Assembly (NCBI GenBank): GCA_963770155.1
Contig: CAVYOE010000001.1
Coordinates: 620,001-684,000 of the forward strand
Source of the DNA: CAVYOE01 sp963770155
GTDB taxonomy: Bacteria; Actinomycetota; Thermoleophilia; Solirubrobacterales; 70-9
Length of the DNA: 64,000 bases
Direction: 5' to 3'
Shown: positions 32,473 through 43,952 of the stretch, piece by piece
How the letters are laid out: every line of letters begins with the position of its first letter
Numbering within the stretch: position 1 is the stretch's first letter
Translations under genes and position numbers: made by a program
The notes under the pieces: model-generated
Seen by the model: only the letters and a program-made list of their open reading frames with translations
The model's database searches: none
What the model was told of the DNA's origin: nothing

Positions 32473-32491
32473 TTGTAACAGGTTGTTACAA
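32473..32491. promoter_or_regulatory. inverted repeat operator upstream of NDH-2
   Basis: TTGTAAC-AGGTT-GTTACAA, perfect 7-bp arms with a 5-bp spacer, AT-rich in a GC-rich background. It lies about 28 bases before the ndh start, over the expected -35 region. The shape recalls Rex operators (TTGTGA...TCACAA), though two arm bases differ. Rex senses NADH/NAD+ and represses ndh in other bacteria, so a redox repressor is plausible. Confidence 0.55.
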
Positions 32492-32526
32492 ACTCTCGCC
32501 CACGCTGCCCGGGCGCCGCGCGGGTA

Positions 32527-33974
<1,448 letters not shown>

Positions 33975-33975
<1 letters not shown>

Positions 33976-35435
33976 CACTCGGCGGGCCTCGCGTCGAAGC
34001 CGATCGCCTGCTCGAGCGCATAGGCGGCGTCGAGGATCTTGTTCTCGCTGAAGGCCGGGCCCGCGATCTGGAACCCCACCGGTAACGCCGGCTGCTCGGC
34101 TTCGCTTCCGCCGCCGCCGGGTTCGGCAAGGCCGGATGGAATCGAGATCGCCGGGATGCCCGCCAACGGCATCGGCACCGTGCAGTAGTCCGAGAGGTAC
34201 ATGGCGAGCGGATCCGCGGTGCGCTCGCCGAGCTCGAAGGCGACAGTCGGCGAGGTCGGGCTGACCACGAAGTCGAACCGCTCGAAGGCGGCATCGAAGT
34301 CGGCGGCGATCTTGGTCCGAACCTTCTGCGCCTGCCCGTAGTAGGCCTCGTAATAGCCGGAGGAGAGCGCGTAGGTGCCGAGCATGATCCGGCGCTTCAC
34401 CTCGTCGCCGAAGCCGTCGTGGCGGGTCGACTCGTACATGCCGGTGAGGGTGTCGTCTAGGTCGCCGGGCTCGGTCCGCTTCCCGTAGCGGACGCCGTCG
34501 TAGCGCGCCAGGTTGGCCGAGGCCTCAGCCGGAGCGATCAGGTAGTAGGCCGAGATGCCGTGCGGGGCGTGAGGAAGCTCCGTCTCGGCAACCTCCCCTC
34601 CGAGCTCCTCGATCTTGGCGACGGTGGCCTCGAAGCTCTCCCTCACTCCGGGCTCGATCCCTTCCGCCTCGCCGGCCAGCTCCACCGGGACCCCGAACTT
34701 GAGCCCCTTCAGGTCCTGACGCTGTGGCAGCTCCACCCCGCCCTCGATCCCGACGGAGGTCGAGTCGAGCTCGTCGCGTCCCTCGAGCACCTTCAGGAGA
34801 AGCGCGGCGTCGGTCACGTCGCGGGTGAGCGGTCCGCACTGGTCCAGCGAAGAGGCGAACGCGATCATCCCGTACCGCGAGATCGCGCCATAGGTCGGCT
34901 TCATGCCGACGATCCCGCAGAGCGATGCCGGCTGGCGGATCGAGCCGCCGGTGTCGGTTCCGATCGCCCAGGGGGCGAGCCGCCCGGCGACGGCCGCGGC
35001 GGAGCCGCCGGAGGACCCGCCCGGAACCCTGCCGCGGTCCCAGGGATTGAGCGCGGGGCCGTAGCCGGAATTCTCGTTGGAGGAGCCCATCGCAAACTCG
35101 TCCATGTTGGTCTTGCCGAGGACCCGCGATCCGGCCTCGTGCAGCTTGCGCACCGCCGTCGCGTCGTAAGGCGGCCGGTAGCCCTCGAGGATGCGGGACC
35201 CGGCAGTGGTGGCGACCCCCTCGGTGCAGAAGATGTCCTTGACCGCGATCGGCACCCCGGCGAGCGGTCCGCCGTTCGCCTCGGGCCGGTCTTCGCTCAC
35301 CTGGAGGTAAGCGTTGAGCTCGTCACCGCGGGCGGCGTCCAGATAGGCGTCGAAGTACTCGTCGGCCGAGAGCTCGCCGGCCTCGATCTTGGCGATCGTT
35401 GCCGCGACCGTCAGCTGCAGAAGCTCGGTGCTCAC
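33975..35435 (-). CDS. gatA: Asp-tRNA(Asn)/Glu-tRNA(Gln) amidotransferase subunit A
   Basis: GatA is the amidase subunit that releases ammonia from glutamine. The 486-residue protein shows the amidase-signature triad: catalytic Lys in PIAVKDIFCTEG (about residue 65), the Gly/Ser-rich VPGGSSGGSAAAVAG (about 138), and the cis-Ser/nucleophile Ser in GTDTGGSIRQPASLCG (about 160). The GTG start overlaps the gatC stop (GTGA), and it is coupled to gatB by TGATG. Confidence 0.97.
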
Positions 35436-35716
35436 GCCTGTGGCGAGGGCACGCGGAAGGCGTTGTCGTCCGGGTCCGGCGCGGGCTCGAGCGCCCGCTC
35501 CCGCGGCAGGCTCTCGCCGGGCTCGTCCGGGCGGAGGACGTTCTCGAGCTCGACCACGTGGCTGGTCGGCTCTACACCGTCGAGCTCGAGCTCGGAGATG
35601 CGCTCGACGTGCTCGAGGATCGAGCTGAGCTCGCTGGACATCCGTTCCACCTCGTCGTCGCTCAGCTTCAAGCGGGCCAGCCGGGCGACGTGGAGGACCT
35701 GGTTGCGGTCGATCAC
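35432..35716 (-). CDS. gatC: Asp-tRNA(Asn)/Glu-tRNA(Gln) amidotransferase subunit C
   Basis: GatC is the small chaperone-like subunit that holds GatA and GatB together. The 94-residue protein has the family pattern VLHVARLARLKLSDDEVERM and LEHVERISELELDGVEPTSH. First gene of the gatCAB operon. GTG 35716 lies 7 bases after a TAGAAT -10 box. Together with gltX at 49725 it indicates the indirect Gln-tRNA route. Confidence 0.96.
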   Translation of the reverse strand: MIDRNQVLHVARLARLKLSDDEVERMSSELSSILEHVERISELELDGVEPTSHVVELENVLRPDEPGESLPRERALEPAPDPDDNAFRVPSPQA

Positions 35717-35723
35717 GGCGGTG

Positions 35724-35729
35724 ATTCTA
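35724..35729 (-). promoter_or_regulatory. -10 box of gatC
   Basis: TAGAAT on the minus strand, 7 bases before GTG 35716. Confidence 0.5.
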
Positions 35730-35771
35730 GGTGGCCGGTGCGGGGTGTCCGCTGACGCAGCCTCACGCAGT

Positions 35772-35777
35772 TAGGAT
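35772..35777 (+). promoter_or_regulatory. -10 box of the 145-residue membrane protein gene
   Basis: TAGGAT, 9 bases before ATG 35787. Confidence 0.5.
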
Positions 35778-35786
35778 CCCGCCGCG

Positions 35787-36224
35787 ATGACGGGACAGAA
35801 AGCGGAGCGCTTCGTCGTCACCAACCTGCGCCTGCTGGCGATCGGGTTCGCCCTCACGGGCTTCTTCTTCCTCGCCTGGCCCGACGGGACGCTCGACCGG
35901 CTGACCGAGCTCGGCGGCCACTTCGGAGACTTCGCCGACCCGCCCGAGACCGACCAGCGGCTGTGGCTCTCGCTCGGTTTCGCGTACATGGTCGTGATCA
36001 CCGGGCTCGCCCTGGTCGCCGCGGCCGATCCGGCGCGCTACCGGCCGATGCTGCTGGTGCTGGCCGCGGGCAAGGCCGCATCCTCGGTGACCTCCTTCGT
36101 CTTCTTTGCCCAGGACGACGTCTTTGCCTATCTCCTCAACGGCATCGTCGACGGTTCGCTCGTGTTCGCCTCCCTCTTCCTGTGGTCGCTCGCCGGCCGG
36201 GTCGAGGACGCAGCGCCCGGCTGA
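35787..36224 (+). CDS. four-TM membrane protein of unknown function
   Basis: A 145-residue protein with four hydrophobic segments at about residues 15-31, 61-80, 87-108 and 114-134. I recognise no family. It lies just before, and in the same frame as, a GMC oxidoreductase, separated by one TGA. It may be a membrane partner of that enzyme, but this is inference from position only. Confidence 0.75.
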   Translation: MTGQKAERFVVTNLRLLAIGFALTGFFFLAWPDGTLDRLTELGGHFGDFADPPETDQRLWLSLGFAYMVVITGLALVAAADPARYRPMLLVLAAGKAASSVTSFVFFAQDDVFAYLLNGIVDGSLVFASLFLWSLAGRVEDAAPG

Positions 36225-36338
36225 AGGAGCGCGCCGGGGCTCGCGGCAGCCGAGCAGCGGACTCTGCGGGCCATCTGCGAGGCGGTCGCGCCGGGCATTG
36301 ACGGATTACCCGCGGCCGAGCGGGAGATCCCCGCCTCC

Positions 36339-38171
<1,833 letters not shown>

Positions 38172-38182
38172 CGCCCCGAGGA

Positions 38183-38722
38183 CTAGTCGGACGACCCGAG
38201 CTTGATCCGCCCGCCGGCGCGCCGGGCGCGATCGCGTCGTTGCCTGCGGCCGCTGGCGGCGCGCGAGATCTCGGCCCGCAGCGTCGTGCCCTCGGCGAGC
38301 ATCGTCAGGGCGCCTCCTCCGGCGATCAGCAGGGTCATGCCGAAGCCGAGGAACAGCGCCAGGTTCCGACGGTACTCGACGTCGTCGATCTCGATCGAGG
38401 CAACGATCCGGAAGAGGAGCAGTCCGGCGGAGATCAGCCCCAGCGTCGTCACCGCGGCGCTTGCGTTGAGCGGCAGCGGCGGCCGGCGGCCCGCTGCGGC
38501 GACTACTGCGGCACTGAGGGCGCAGACGATCGTGACCGCGAGCACCACGTCGATCCGGCCGAACGCGTGCCAGGCATCGGGCGCCGTTTCGAACCCGAGC
38601 GCCTCGGGTGCGATCTCGGCCGCCGTTGGATGCTCGAACCAGACCGCCTGCATCAGCCCGAGCAGGGTCAGGGCGGCGATGGCCGAGATGATCTCGCCAG
38701 GAGTAAGCCTCTCGAACCTCAA
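38183..38722 (-). CDS. four-TM membrane protein, paralogue of the next gene
   Basis: A 179-residue protein with hydrophobic segments near residues 11-28, 58-80, 88-106 and 120-142 and a basic C-terminal tail (RRQRRDRARRAGGR). The N-terminus RFERLTPGEIISAIAALTLL resembles the start of the 155-residue neighbour (LDRLNQGEKIAGGAAIALFI), and the TM spacing is the same, so the two are tandem paralogues. The start codon is TTG 38722, 15 bases after the neighbour's stop. Function unknown. Confidence 0.7.
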   Translation of the reverse strand: MRFERLTPGEIISAIAALTLLGLMQAVWFEHPTAAEIAPEALGFETAPDAWHAFGRIDVVLAVTIVCALSAAVVAAAGRRPPLPLNASAAVTTLGLISAGLLLFRIVASIEIDDVEYRRNLALFLGFGMTLLIAGGGALTMLAEGTTLRAEISRAASGRRQRRDRARRAGGRIKLGSSD

Positions 38723-38737
38723 CCCGGGGAGCTGCCC

Positions 38738-39205
38738 CTAGGGCTGCGGCGGGAACTCGGGATCGCGCTCGCGCGGACGGCTACCCCAGTCGTCACCCGG
38801 CTCCTCCTGCATCGCCAGATAGCCGCCGTAGGTGAGCACGGCGACGAGGATCAGGCCGAGAAAGATCCCAAGACTGCGGTCCACTCCTCCTTCGCCGACC
38901 GGGTCGAGGACGCGGTAGAAGACCAGCAAGGTTGAAAGCGCGCCGAGGCCGGTGACCACCGCGCTGATCGCGATCGGCAGGCTGACCGAAGCACCCGTAC
39001 CCGAGATCACGGCCATTGCGATCGCGGCAATCACGGTTAGGAGCAGGATCAGGTCGATCAGATCGAAGGCCTCAAAGGCATTGGCGGAACCTTCGCCCAA
39101 TGCACTGTCCACGCTGTACCAGTTGAACAGCCACATGACGATGAACAGGGCGATCGCGGCACCGCCGGCAATCTTCTCTCCCTGGTTGAGCCTGTCGAGG
39201 TCCAT
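38738..39205 (-). CDS. four-TM membrane protein, tandem paralogue
   Basis: A 155-residue protein with four hydrophobic segments (residues about 15-30, 48-66, 73-95, 108-128) and an acidic/Pro-rich C-terminal tail. The start ATG 39205 follows AAGGAG with good spacing; GTG 39208 is one codon upstream. Same transcript as the paralogue at 38183. I recognise no assigned function. Confidence 0.75.
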   Translation of the reverse strand: MDLDRLNQGEKIAGGAAIALFIVMWLFNWYSVDSALGEGSANAFEAFDLIDLILLLTVIAAIAMAVISGTGASVSLPIAISAVVTGLGALSTLLVFYRVLDPVGEGGVDRSLGIFLGLILVAVLTYGGYLAMQEEPGDDWGSRPRERDPEFPPQP

Positions 39206-39244
39206 CACTCTCCTTCCGTCGGGGGCGGGAAGACGCCGCGCACC

Positions 39245-40102
39245 CTATCCGCTCTGGGCCTGTCTTTTCGCTGCTTTGACGGTGTTGGACAAAAGCATTG
39301 CGATCGTCATCGGTCCCACCCCGCCGGGAACCGGGGTGATCACGCCGGCCACTTCGCGAGCCGCCTCGAAATCGACGTCTCCAACGAGCCCGTCATCGGT
39401 CCGGTTGGTGCCGACGTCGATCACCGCGGCGCCGGGCCGGACCATGTCAGCGCCGATCAGCCCCGGCGAGCCTGCGGCGGCGATCAGGATCTCTCCCCTG
39501 CGGCAGACCTCGGCCAGGTCCCGGGTGCGGCTGTGGCAGACGGTGACAGTGGCGTTCTCACCGAGTAGAAGACTGATCAGCGGCCGGCCGACCAGGTTCG
39601 AGCGCCCGACCACGACGGCCTCGGCGCCGGCGATCTCGACTTCCGCGCTCCGCAGGAGCTCGATCACGCCCGCCGGGGTACAGGGGACGAGCCCGGGGTT
39701 GCCGCTGGCGAGCATGCCGGCGCTGATCGGGGTCAGTCCGTCGACATCCTTGGCGGAGGGAACGCGCTCGATCACCGCGTCCGGGTCGATTCCCTCGGGC
39801 AGCGGCAGCTGCACCAGGATGCCGCTGACCTCGTCATCGACGGCAAGGGAGTCGACCAGCTCGAGCAGCTCGTCCTGTGAGGCGGACGCGGGCAGCTCGT
39901 TGTGTACGGAGCGGATCCCGACCTCCTCGCAGGCCTCGCGCTTGCGGCGCACGTAGATCGCCGAGGCCGGATCGTCCCCCACCAGGATAGTCGCGAGGCC
40001 AGGAGATGCTGCGCCGGAGTCCACCAGCTCCTGTACGTCCTTCGCGACCCGGGCCCGCACCTCGGCCGCGACCGCCTTTCCGTCAATGACGGTGGCGCTC
40101 AC
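39245..40102 (-). CDS. folD: bifunctional methylenetetrahydrofolate dehydrogenase/cyclohydrolase
   Basis: FolD interconverts 5,10-methylene-, methenyl- and 10-formyl-THF with NADP+. The 285-residue protein has YVRRKREACEEVGI with the catalytic Lys (about residues 50-63), GILVQLPLPEGID (about 93), KDVDGLTPISAGML (about 115), the NADP loop VVVGRSNLVGRPL (about 163), and C-terminal TPVPGGVGPMTIAML. The ATG overlaps the pcrA stop by four bases, forming a pcrA-folD operon. Confidence 0.97.
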   Translation of the reverse strand: MSATVIDGKAVAAEVRARVAKDVQELVDSGAASPGLATILVGDDPASAIYVRRKREACEEVGIRSVHNELPASASQDELLELVDSLAVDDEVSGILVQLPLPEGIDPDAVIERVPSAKDVDGLTPISAGMLASGNPGLVPCTPAGVIELLRSAEVEIAGAEAVVVGRSNLVGRPLISLLLGENATVTVCHSRTRDLAEVCRRGEILIAAAGSPGLIGADMVRPGAAVIDVGTNRTDDGLVGDVDFEAAREVAGVITPVPGGVGPMTIAMLLSNTVKAAKRQAQSG

Positions 40103-42342
40103 GAGGCCTTCTTCTTCAACGGGGCGTAGTCGGCCATCAGCTTGCGCTCGGCGCCTCCGGCAAAGCTGACCACGACGACGCCGCCGGGCTCGATCCCGGT
40201 GATCACTCCTTCGCCGAAGCTGGCGTGGACGACATCGTCCCCGGTGGCGAAGTCGGGGACCTCGGTGTTCGGCTCGGGCCGCCGTCGCTTGCCGGATCCG
40301 AACCAGCCGGTCGCGGCATCCTCCTGCTCGTCACGGACCCGCTCGAGGAGATCGTCCGGGAGCTCGTCCAGGAACCGCGACGGCAGGTTCCGGTCCCGCC
40401 CGCCGAACAGCCGCCTCTCCCTGGCGTGGGTGAGCGTCAGGCGCTGCCGCGCGCGCGTGATTCCCACGTAACAGAGGCGGCGCTCCTCCTCTTCGTCGCC
40501 CTCCTCGAGGGAGCGGGCATGGGGAAACACCCCCTCCTCGCACCCCAGCATGAAGACCGCCTCGTACTCGAGGCCCTTGGCGTTATGCAAAGTCATCAGG
40601 GTGACCAGCGAGTCGGTGTCGCGCAGGTCGTCCTGGTCGGTGTAGAGCGAGATCTGCTGCAGGAACTCCTCTACGGGTGCCAGCTCCGGCTCCCCTTCCG
40701 TCACACCCCCGACAGCGCGGTTGGAGTCGAACTCGCCGGCGACGCCGACCAGCTCCTCCAGGTTCTCGACCCGCCCTTCCGCCTCCACCGTGCGCTCGGC
40801 CTGTAGCGCCTCCAGGTATCCGGTCTGCTCCAGCAGCTGCTCGAGCAGGTCGGCGACCGGCATCGGCTCTGTCCCGGTTGCGCGCTGGCGAAGCTCGTTG
40901 AGTGTGGCGACGAATCGGCCAATCGACTTGACCGCCGCGGCGCCCAACCCGGGCACCTGGGCCGCGCCCTCGGCCGCCTCCCAGATCGTGAGTCCGGTCG
41001 TGTTGGCATGGGATGCGATGCGGCCCTGGCTCGTGTTTCCGATTCCGCGGCGGGGCGAGTTGATCACCCGGCTGAAGCTGATCTCGTCAGCCGGGTTCAC
41101 GAGCAGGTTGAGGTAGGCGACCGCATCCTTGATCTCGGCCCGTTCGTAGAACTTGGTGCCGCCGATCACCTGGTAGGGGATCTCGTAGCGGACGAGGATG
41201 TCCTCCAGCACCCGGCTCTGGGCGTTGGTCCGGTAGAAGACCGCGATCTCGTCGCGGGCGATGCCCTCCTCGGAGAGGCGCTCGATCTCGCCGGCGATAT
41301 AGCGGGCCTCGGCGTGCTCGTCGGCGAGCTCGACGACCTTGACCTTGTCGCCCGCTCCGGCGTCGGTCCACAATCGCTTCTCCTTGTTGGAGCGGTTGTG
41401 GGTGATCAGCTCGTTGGCCGCGTCGAGGATGGTCTGGGTCGAGCGGTAGTTCTGCTCGAGCTTGACCACGGTCGCCTCCGGGAAGTCCTTCTCGAACTCG
41501 AGGATGTTGCGGATGTCGGCTCCCCGAAAGCTGTAGATCGACTGGAAGTCGTCGCCGACCACCGTCAGGTTCTCCCGGCCCTCACTCAGGAGCTGCAACA
41601 GCCGGTACTGAACGCGATTGGTGTCCTGGTACTCGTCGACAAGGATCCACTGGAAGCGCTGACGCCATTTCGTGCGTACGTCCTCGTAGAGCTCGAGGAC
41701 GTTGACGGTCCGGATCAGGAGGTCGTCGAAGTCCATCGCGTTCGCCTCCAGCATCCGCTTCTCGTAGAGCTTGAAGACGCCGGCGACCACCTCTTCCCAG
41801 GGCGAGCCCTGCTCTTCCTCGAGCGTGGCCGCCTCGACCATCGCGTTCTTCGAGTGGCTGATCCGGGCCTGCAGCCCGCGGGGAGGGAAACGCTTGGGGT
41901 CGACCTCGAGCTCCTCCATCACCCGCTTGATCATCCGCAGGGAATCCGCCTGGTCATAGATCGTGAAGCCGGACGTGTAGCCCATCCGTGACGCCTCGAC
42001 CCGCAAGATCCGGGCGCAGGACGAATGGAACGTGGTCACCCACATCCGCCGCGAGACCCCGCCAACCAGCGCCTCCACCCTCTCTTTCATCTCCCCCGCC
42101 GCCTTGTTGGTGAAGGTGATCGCGAGAATCTGCTCGGGGTGAGCCTGGCGTGTCGCCAGCAGGTACGCGATCCGGTAGGTGAGCGCCCGCGTCTTGCCCG
42201 ACCCCGCGCCGGCCAGGACGAGCAGCGGCCCCTCGCCGTGGGTGACCGCCTCGCGCTGCGGCTCGTTCAGCTCAGCCAGCAGACGCTCTGTCTGACCGGC
42301 CCCGGGCTCGACCGGGGCCCCGTGCTCCTCAGCCGTCTTCAC
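40099..42342 (-). CDS. pcrA: UvrD/PcrA-type 3'-5' DNA helicase
   Basis: A 747-residue superfamily 1 helicase for repair and replication-fork clearing. Motifs in order: LNEPQREAV (Q-motif, about residue 25), LAGAGSGKTRALTYR (Walker A, about 42), TFTNKAAGEMKER (Ia, about 75), ILVDEYQDTN (Walker B/II, about 233), VVGDDFQSIYSFRGAD (III, about 258), QNYRST (IV, about 290), MTLHNAKGLEYEAVFM (V, about 580) and CYVGITRARQRL (VI, about 625). The C-terminus has a Tudor-like segment (HASFGEGVITGIEPGG) that in PcrA contacts RNA polymerase. GTG 42342 is 6 bases after TATTCT. Confidence 0.96.
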   Translation of the reverse strand: MKTAEEHGAPVEPGAGQTERLLAELNEPQREAVTHGEGPLLVLAGAGSGKTRALTYRIAYLLATRQAHPEQILAITFTNKAAGEMKERVEALVGGVSRRMWVTTFHSSCARILRVEASRMGYTSGFTIYDQADSLRMIKRVMEELEVDPKRFPPRGLQARISHSKNAMVEAATLEEEQGSPWEEVVAGVFKLYEKRMLEANAMDFDDLLIRTVNVLELYEDVRTKWRQRFQWILVDEYQDTNRVQYRLLQLLSEGRENLTVVGDDFQSIYSFRGADIRNILEFEKDFPEATVVKLEQNYRSTQTILDAANELITHNRSNKEKRLWTDAGAGDKVKVVELADEHAEARYIAGEIERLSEEGIARDEIAVFYRTNAQSRVLEDILVRYEIPYQVIGGTKFYERAEIKDAVAYLNLLVNPADEISFSRVINSPRRGIGNTSQGRIASHANTTGLTIWEAAEGAAQVPGLGAAAVKSIGRFVATLNELRQRATGTEPMPVADLLEQLLEQTGYLEALQAERTVEAEGRVENLEELVGVAGEFDSNRAVGGVTEGEPELAPVEEFLQQISLYTDQDDLRDTDSLVTLMTLHNAKGLEYEAVFMLGCEEGVFPHARSLEEGDEEEERRLCYVGITRARQRLTLTHARERRLFGGRDRNLPSRFLDELPDDLLERVRDEQEDAATGWFGSGKRRRPEPNTEVPDFATGDDVVHASFGEGVITGIEPGGVVVVSFAGGAERKLMADYAPLKKKAS

Positions 42343-42348
42343 GCGGCG

Positions 42349-42354
42349 AGAATA
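42349..42354 (-). promoter_or_regulatory. -10 box of pcrA
   Basis: TATTCT on the minus strand, 6 bases before GTG 42342. Confidence 0.5.
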
Positions 42355-42367
42355 GCCGGGGCCCCGG

Positions 42368-42387
42368 CTGAGCCGGAACCGGTTCAG
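42368..42387 (-). terminator. terminator-like hairpin between the lipoprotein gene and pcrA
   Basis: CTGAGCCG-GAAC-CGGTTCAG forms an 8-bp stem (one G-T pair) 15 bases after the lipoprotein stop. A second palindrome, GCCGGGGCCCCGGC, lies just beyond (42355-42368). No U-tract. Confidence 0.35.
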
Positions 42388-42401
42388 GTCATTCGACCGG
42401 G

Positions 42402-43121
42402 TTAGGGAGTGACCCCTTCCTCGGTGATCGTCTCCTCGGTTTCGGTGCCGGTTTCGGTCTCCTCGCCGGCCTCGGTCTCAGTGCCGGTCTCGGTCTCCTC
42501 CGTGGCCGAATCGTCCTCGGCCTGACCCGCACCCTCGAAGCAGGGCGCGAGGTCTTCCTCGAACAGGCTCTCGTCGTTCTCGAGGAACAGCGCCTGCATC
42601 TGCTCGTCGGAAACGTCCTCGAGCTCTCGCTCGATGCATGCCGGGTCGGCACCTTCCTCCTCGCTGCCCTCGACGAGGGTGTCTACGAACGCCTGACGAT
42701 CGAACTCGGTGAACTCGACCAGCTCATCCAGCTTCCACTGATCGTCCTCGTTGGCGAACGCGATCTCGAGCGACTGGCCGTCGATGAAGCCGCCGATGAA
42801 GGCGACGTTCGCCGTCGCCGTGTCGCCGTCGACCTCGATTTCGGAGACCTCGACCGACTCCGCGACCGCCTCGTCATCCTCGGTCGCGGACTCCTCGCAC
42901 GACTCGACCGCCTTCTCGGCGTCGTTCACACCCTCGGTCTGCTGGGTGAAATTCTCCGTCTGCACCTCGGTGCAGTTGGCGGGGTCCTGGGTGGTCGCCG
43001 CCTGTTCAATCGCTTCGGTGATCTGATCCTCGTCCTCGTTGTCGTCTCCCCCGCACGCGATCAGTGCGGTGGACGCCAGTCCAAGCGCGGCCACGATTGC
43101 CGCGAGTCGAAACAGCTTCAT
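42402..43121 (-). CDS. acidic lipoprotein, paralogue of the one at 44952
   Basis: A 239-residue secreted lipoprotein. The signal ends in the lipobox LIAC (Cys23). Residues 30-130 form a small alpha+beta domain (IEQAATTQDPANCTEV; VEVSEIEVDGDTATANVAF; DDQWKLDELVEF) like the SnoaL/DUF4878-type fold. The C-terminal ~45 residues are a low-complexity Glu/Thr repeat (ETGTETEAGEETETGTETEE). It shares clear sequence with the lipoprotein at 44952-45548. ATG 43121 has a good Shine-Dalgarno, TGGAGG, so this gene has a leader. Function unknown. Confidence 0.85.
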   Translation of the reverse strand: MKLFRLAAIVAALGLASTALIACGGDDNEDEDQITEAIEQAATTQDPANCTEVQTENFTQQTEGVNDAEKAVESCEESATEDDEAVAESVEVSEIEVDGDTATANVAFIGGFIDGQSLEIAFANEDDQWKLDELVEFTEFDRQAFVDTLVEGSEEEGADPACIERELEDVSDEQMQALFLENDESLFEEDLAPCFEGAGQAEDDSATEETETGTETEAGEETETGTETEETITEEGVTP

Positions 43122-43183
43122 TCGAACCTCCAGTTTTGTGAGTTGGCCGCCCCGACCGGCGGCAGACGGCGCGAGTCTAGTGC

Positions 43184-43921
43184 TCAGCCGCCGGCGGAGG
43201 ACGGGCCCTTTTTAGGGCGCAGCTCGGTGACGTCGGCCTCGCCCGTCTTCTCGCCGGTGAAGCGGTCGAGACGCTCCTCGATCCGTGCCAGGCGCGAGGA
43301 GAGCTCCTTGATCGCCTCTGCAACCGGGTCGGGCAGGTGAATCCAGTCGGTGTCCGGGCCCTCGACCGGGCGGCCCTCTACCCGGACCGGATGGCCAGGG
43401 TTGCCGACAACGGTCGTCCCGTCGGGGACATCCTCGATCACGACCGTGTTGGCGCCGACCTTGGCACCGTGGCCGACCGTTACCGGTCCGAGCAGCTTGG
43501 CGCCGGAGCCGATCGTGACGTTGTCCTCCACGGTCGGATGGCGCTTGCCGCGCTGGAACCCGGTGCCGCCAAGCGTGACGCCCTGGTACAGAGTGACGCT
43601 GTCACCGATCTCCGCGGTCTCCCCGATCACCACCCCCGCCCCGTGGTCGATGAAGAAATCGTCGCCGATCCTGGCGGCCGGGTGGATCTCGACCCCTGTC
43701 ACCGCCCGGCTGGCGTAGGCAATCGTCCGCGGCAGAAGCGGCACCTTCGCGTCGTACAGGGCGTGCGAGACACGGTGGGCGAGCAGTGCCTGCACGCCTG
43801 CCCATCCGGTGAGGATCTCCAGGGTCCCGACGCTGCGGGCGGCCGGGTCGCGGTCGCGCGCCGCGGTGACGTCCCTGGTCACCTCGCCAATCACCCGCCG
43901 CAGTGTTCCGAGGCCGAGCAT
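43184..43921 (-). CDS. cysE: serine O-acetyltransferase
   Basis: CysE acetylates L-serine with acetyl-CoA, the first step of cysteine synthesis. The 245-residue protein has the N-terminal helical domain (RSVGTLEILTGWAGVQALLAHRVSHAL) and the left-handed beta-helix of hexapeptide repeats (GVEIHPAARIGDDFFIDHGAGVVIGETAEIGD...GGTGFQRGKRHPTVEDNVTIG). The catalytic His is in DHGAG. A charged ~50-residue C-terminal extension follows. It lies 31 bases after cysK on the same strand, so the pair forms one operon. Confidence 0.96.
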   Translation of the reverse strand: MLGLGTLRRVIGEVTRDVTAARDRDPAARSVGTLEILTGWAGVQALLAHRVSHALYDAKVPLLPRTIAYASRAVTGVEIHPAARIGDDFFIDHGAGVVIGETAEIGDSVTLYQGVTLGGTGFQRGKRHPTVEDNVTIGSGAKLLGPVTVGHGAKVGANTVVIEDVPDGTTVVGNPGHPVRVEGRPVEGPDTDWIHLPDPVAEAIKELSSRLARIEERLDRFTGEKTGEADVTELRPKKGPSSAGG

Positions 43922-43952
43922 CAGATGTGTTGGCCTCTCATCGGTCGGTCTC

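Noticed and set aside
36222..36224. TGA as a selenocysteine codon joining the membrane gene and the GMC oxidoreductase
   Set aside because: No SECIS-like stem-loop is evident just downstream, and the residues around it (EDAAPG then RSAPG) do not look like a redox site. Plain read-through or a start problem is likelier.
41521..41570. GDDFQSIY in PcrA motif III as a damaging mutation
   Set aside because: The middle positions of this motif vary among UvrD-like helicases and all other motifs are intact, so no functional loss is claimed.
42402..42560. Glu/Thr repeat tail of the lipoprotein as a frameshift artefact
   Set aside because: The frame is continuous to a stop, third-position GC is normal and the acidic repeats are regular, so it is taken as a real low-complexity tail.
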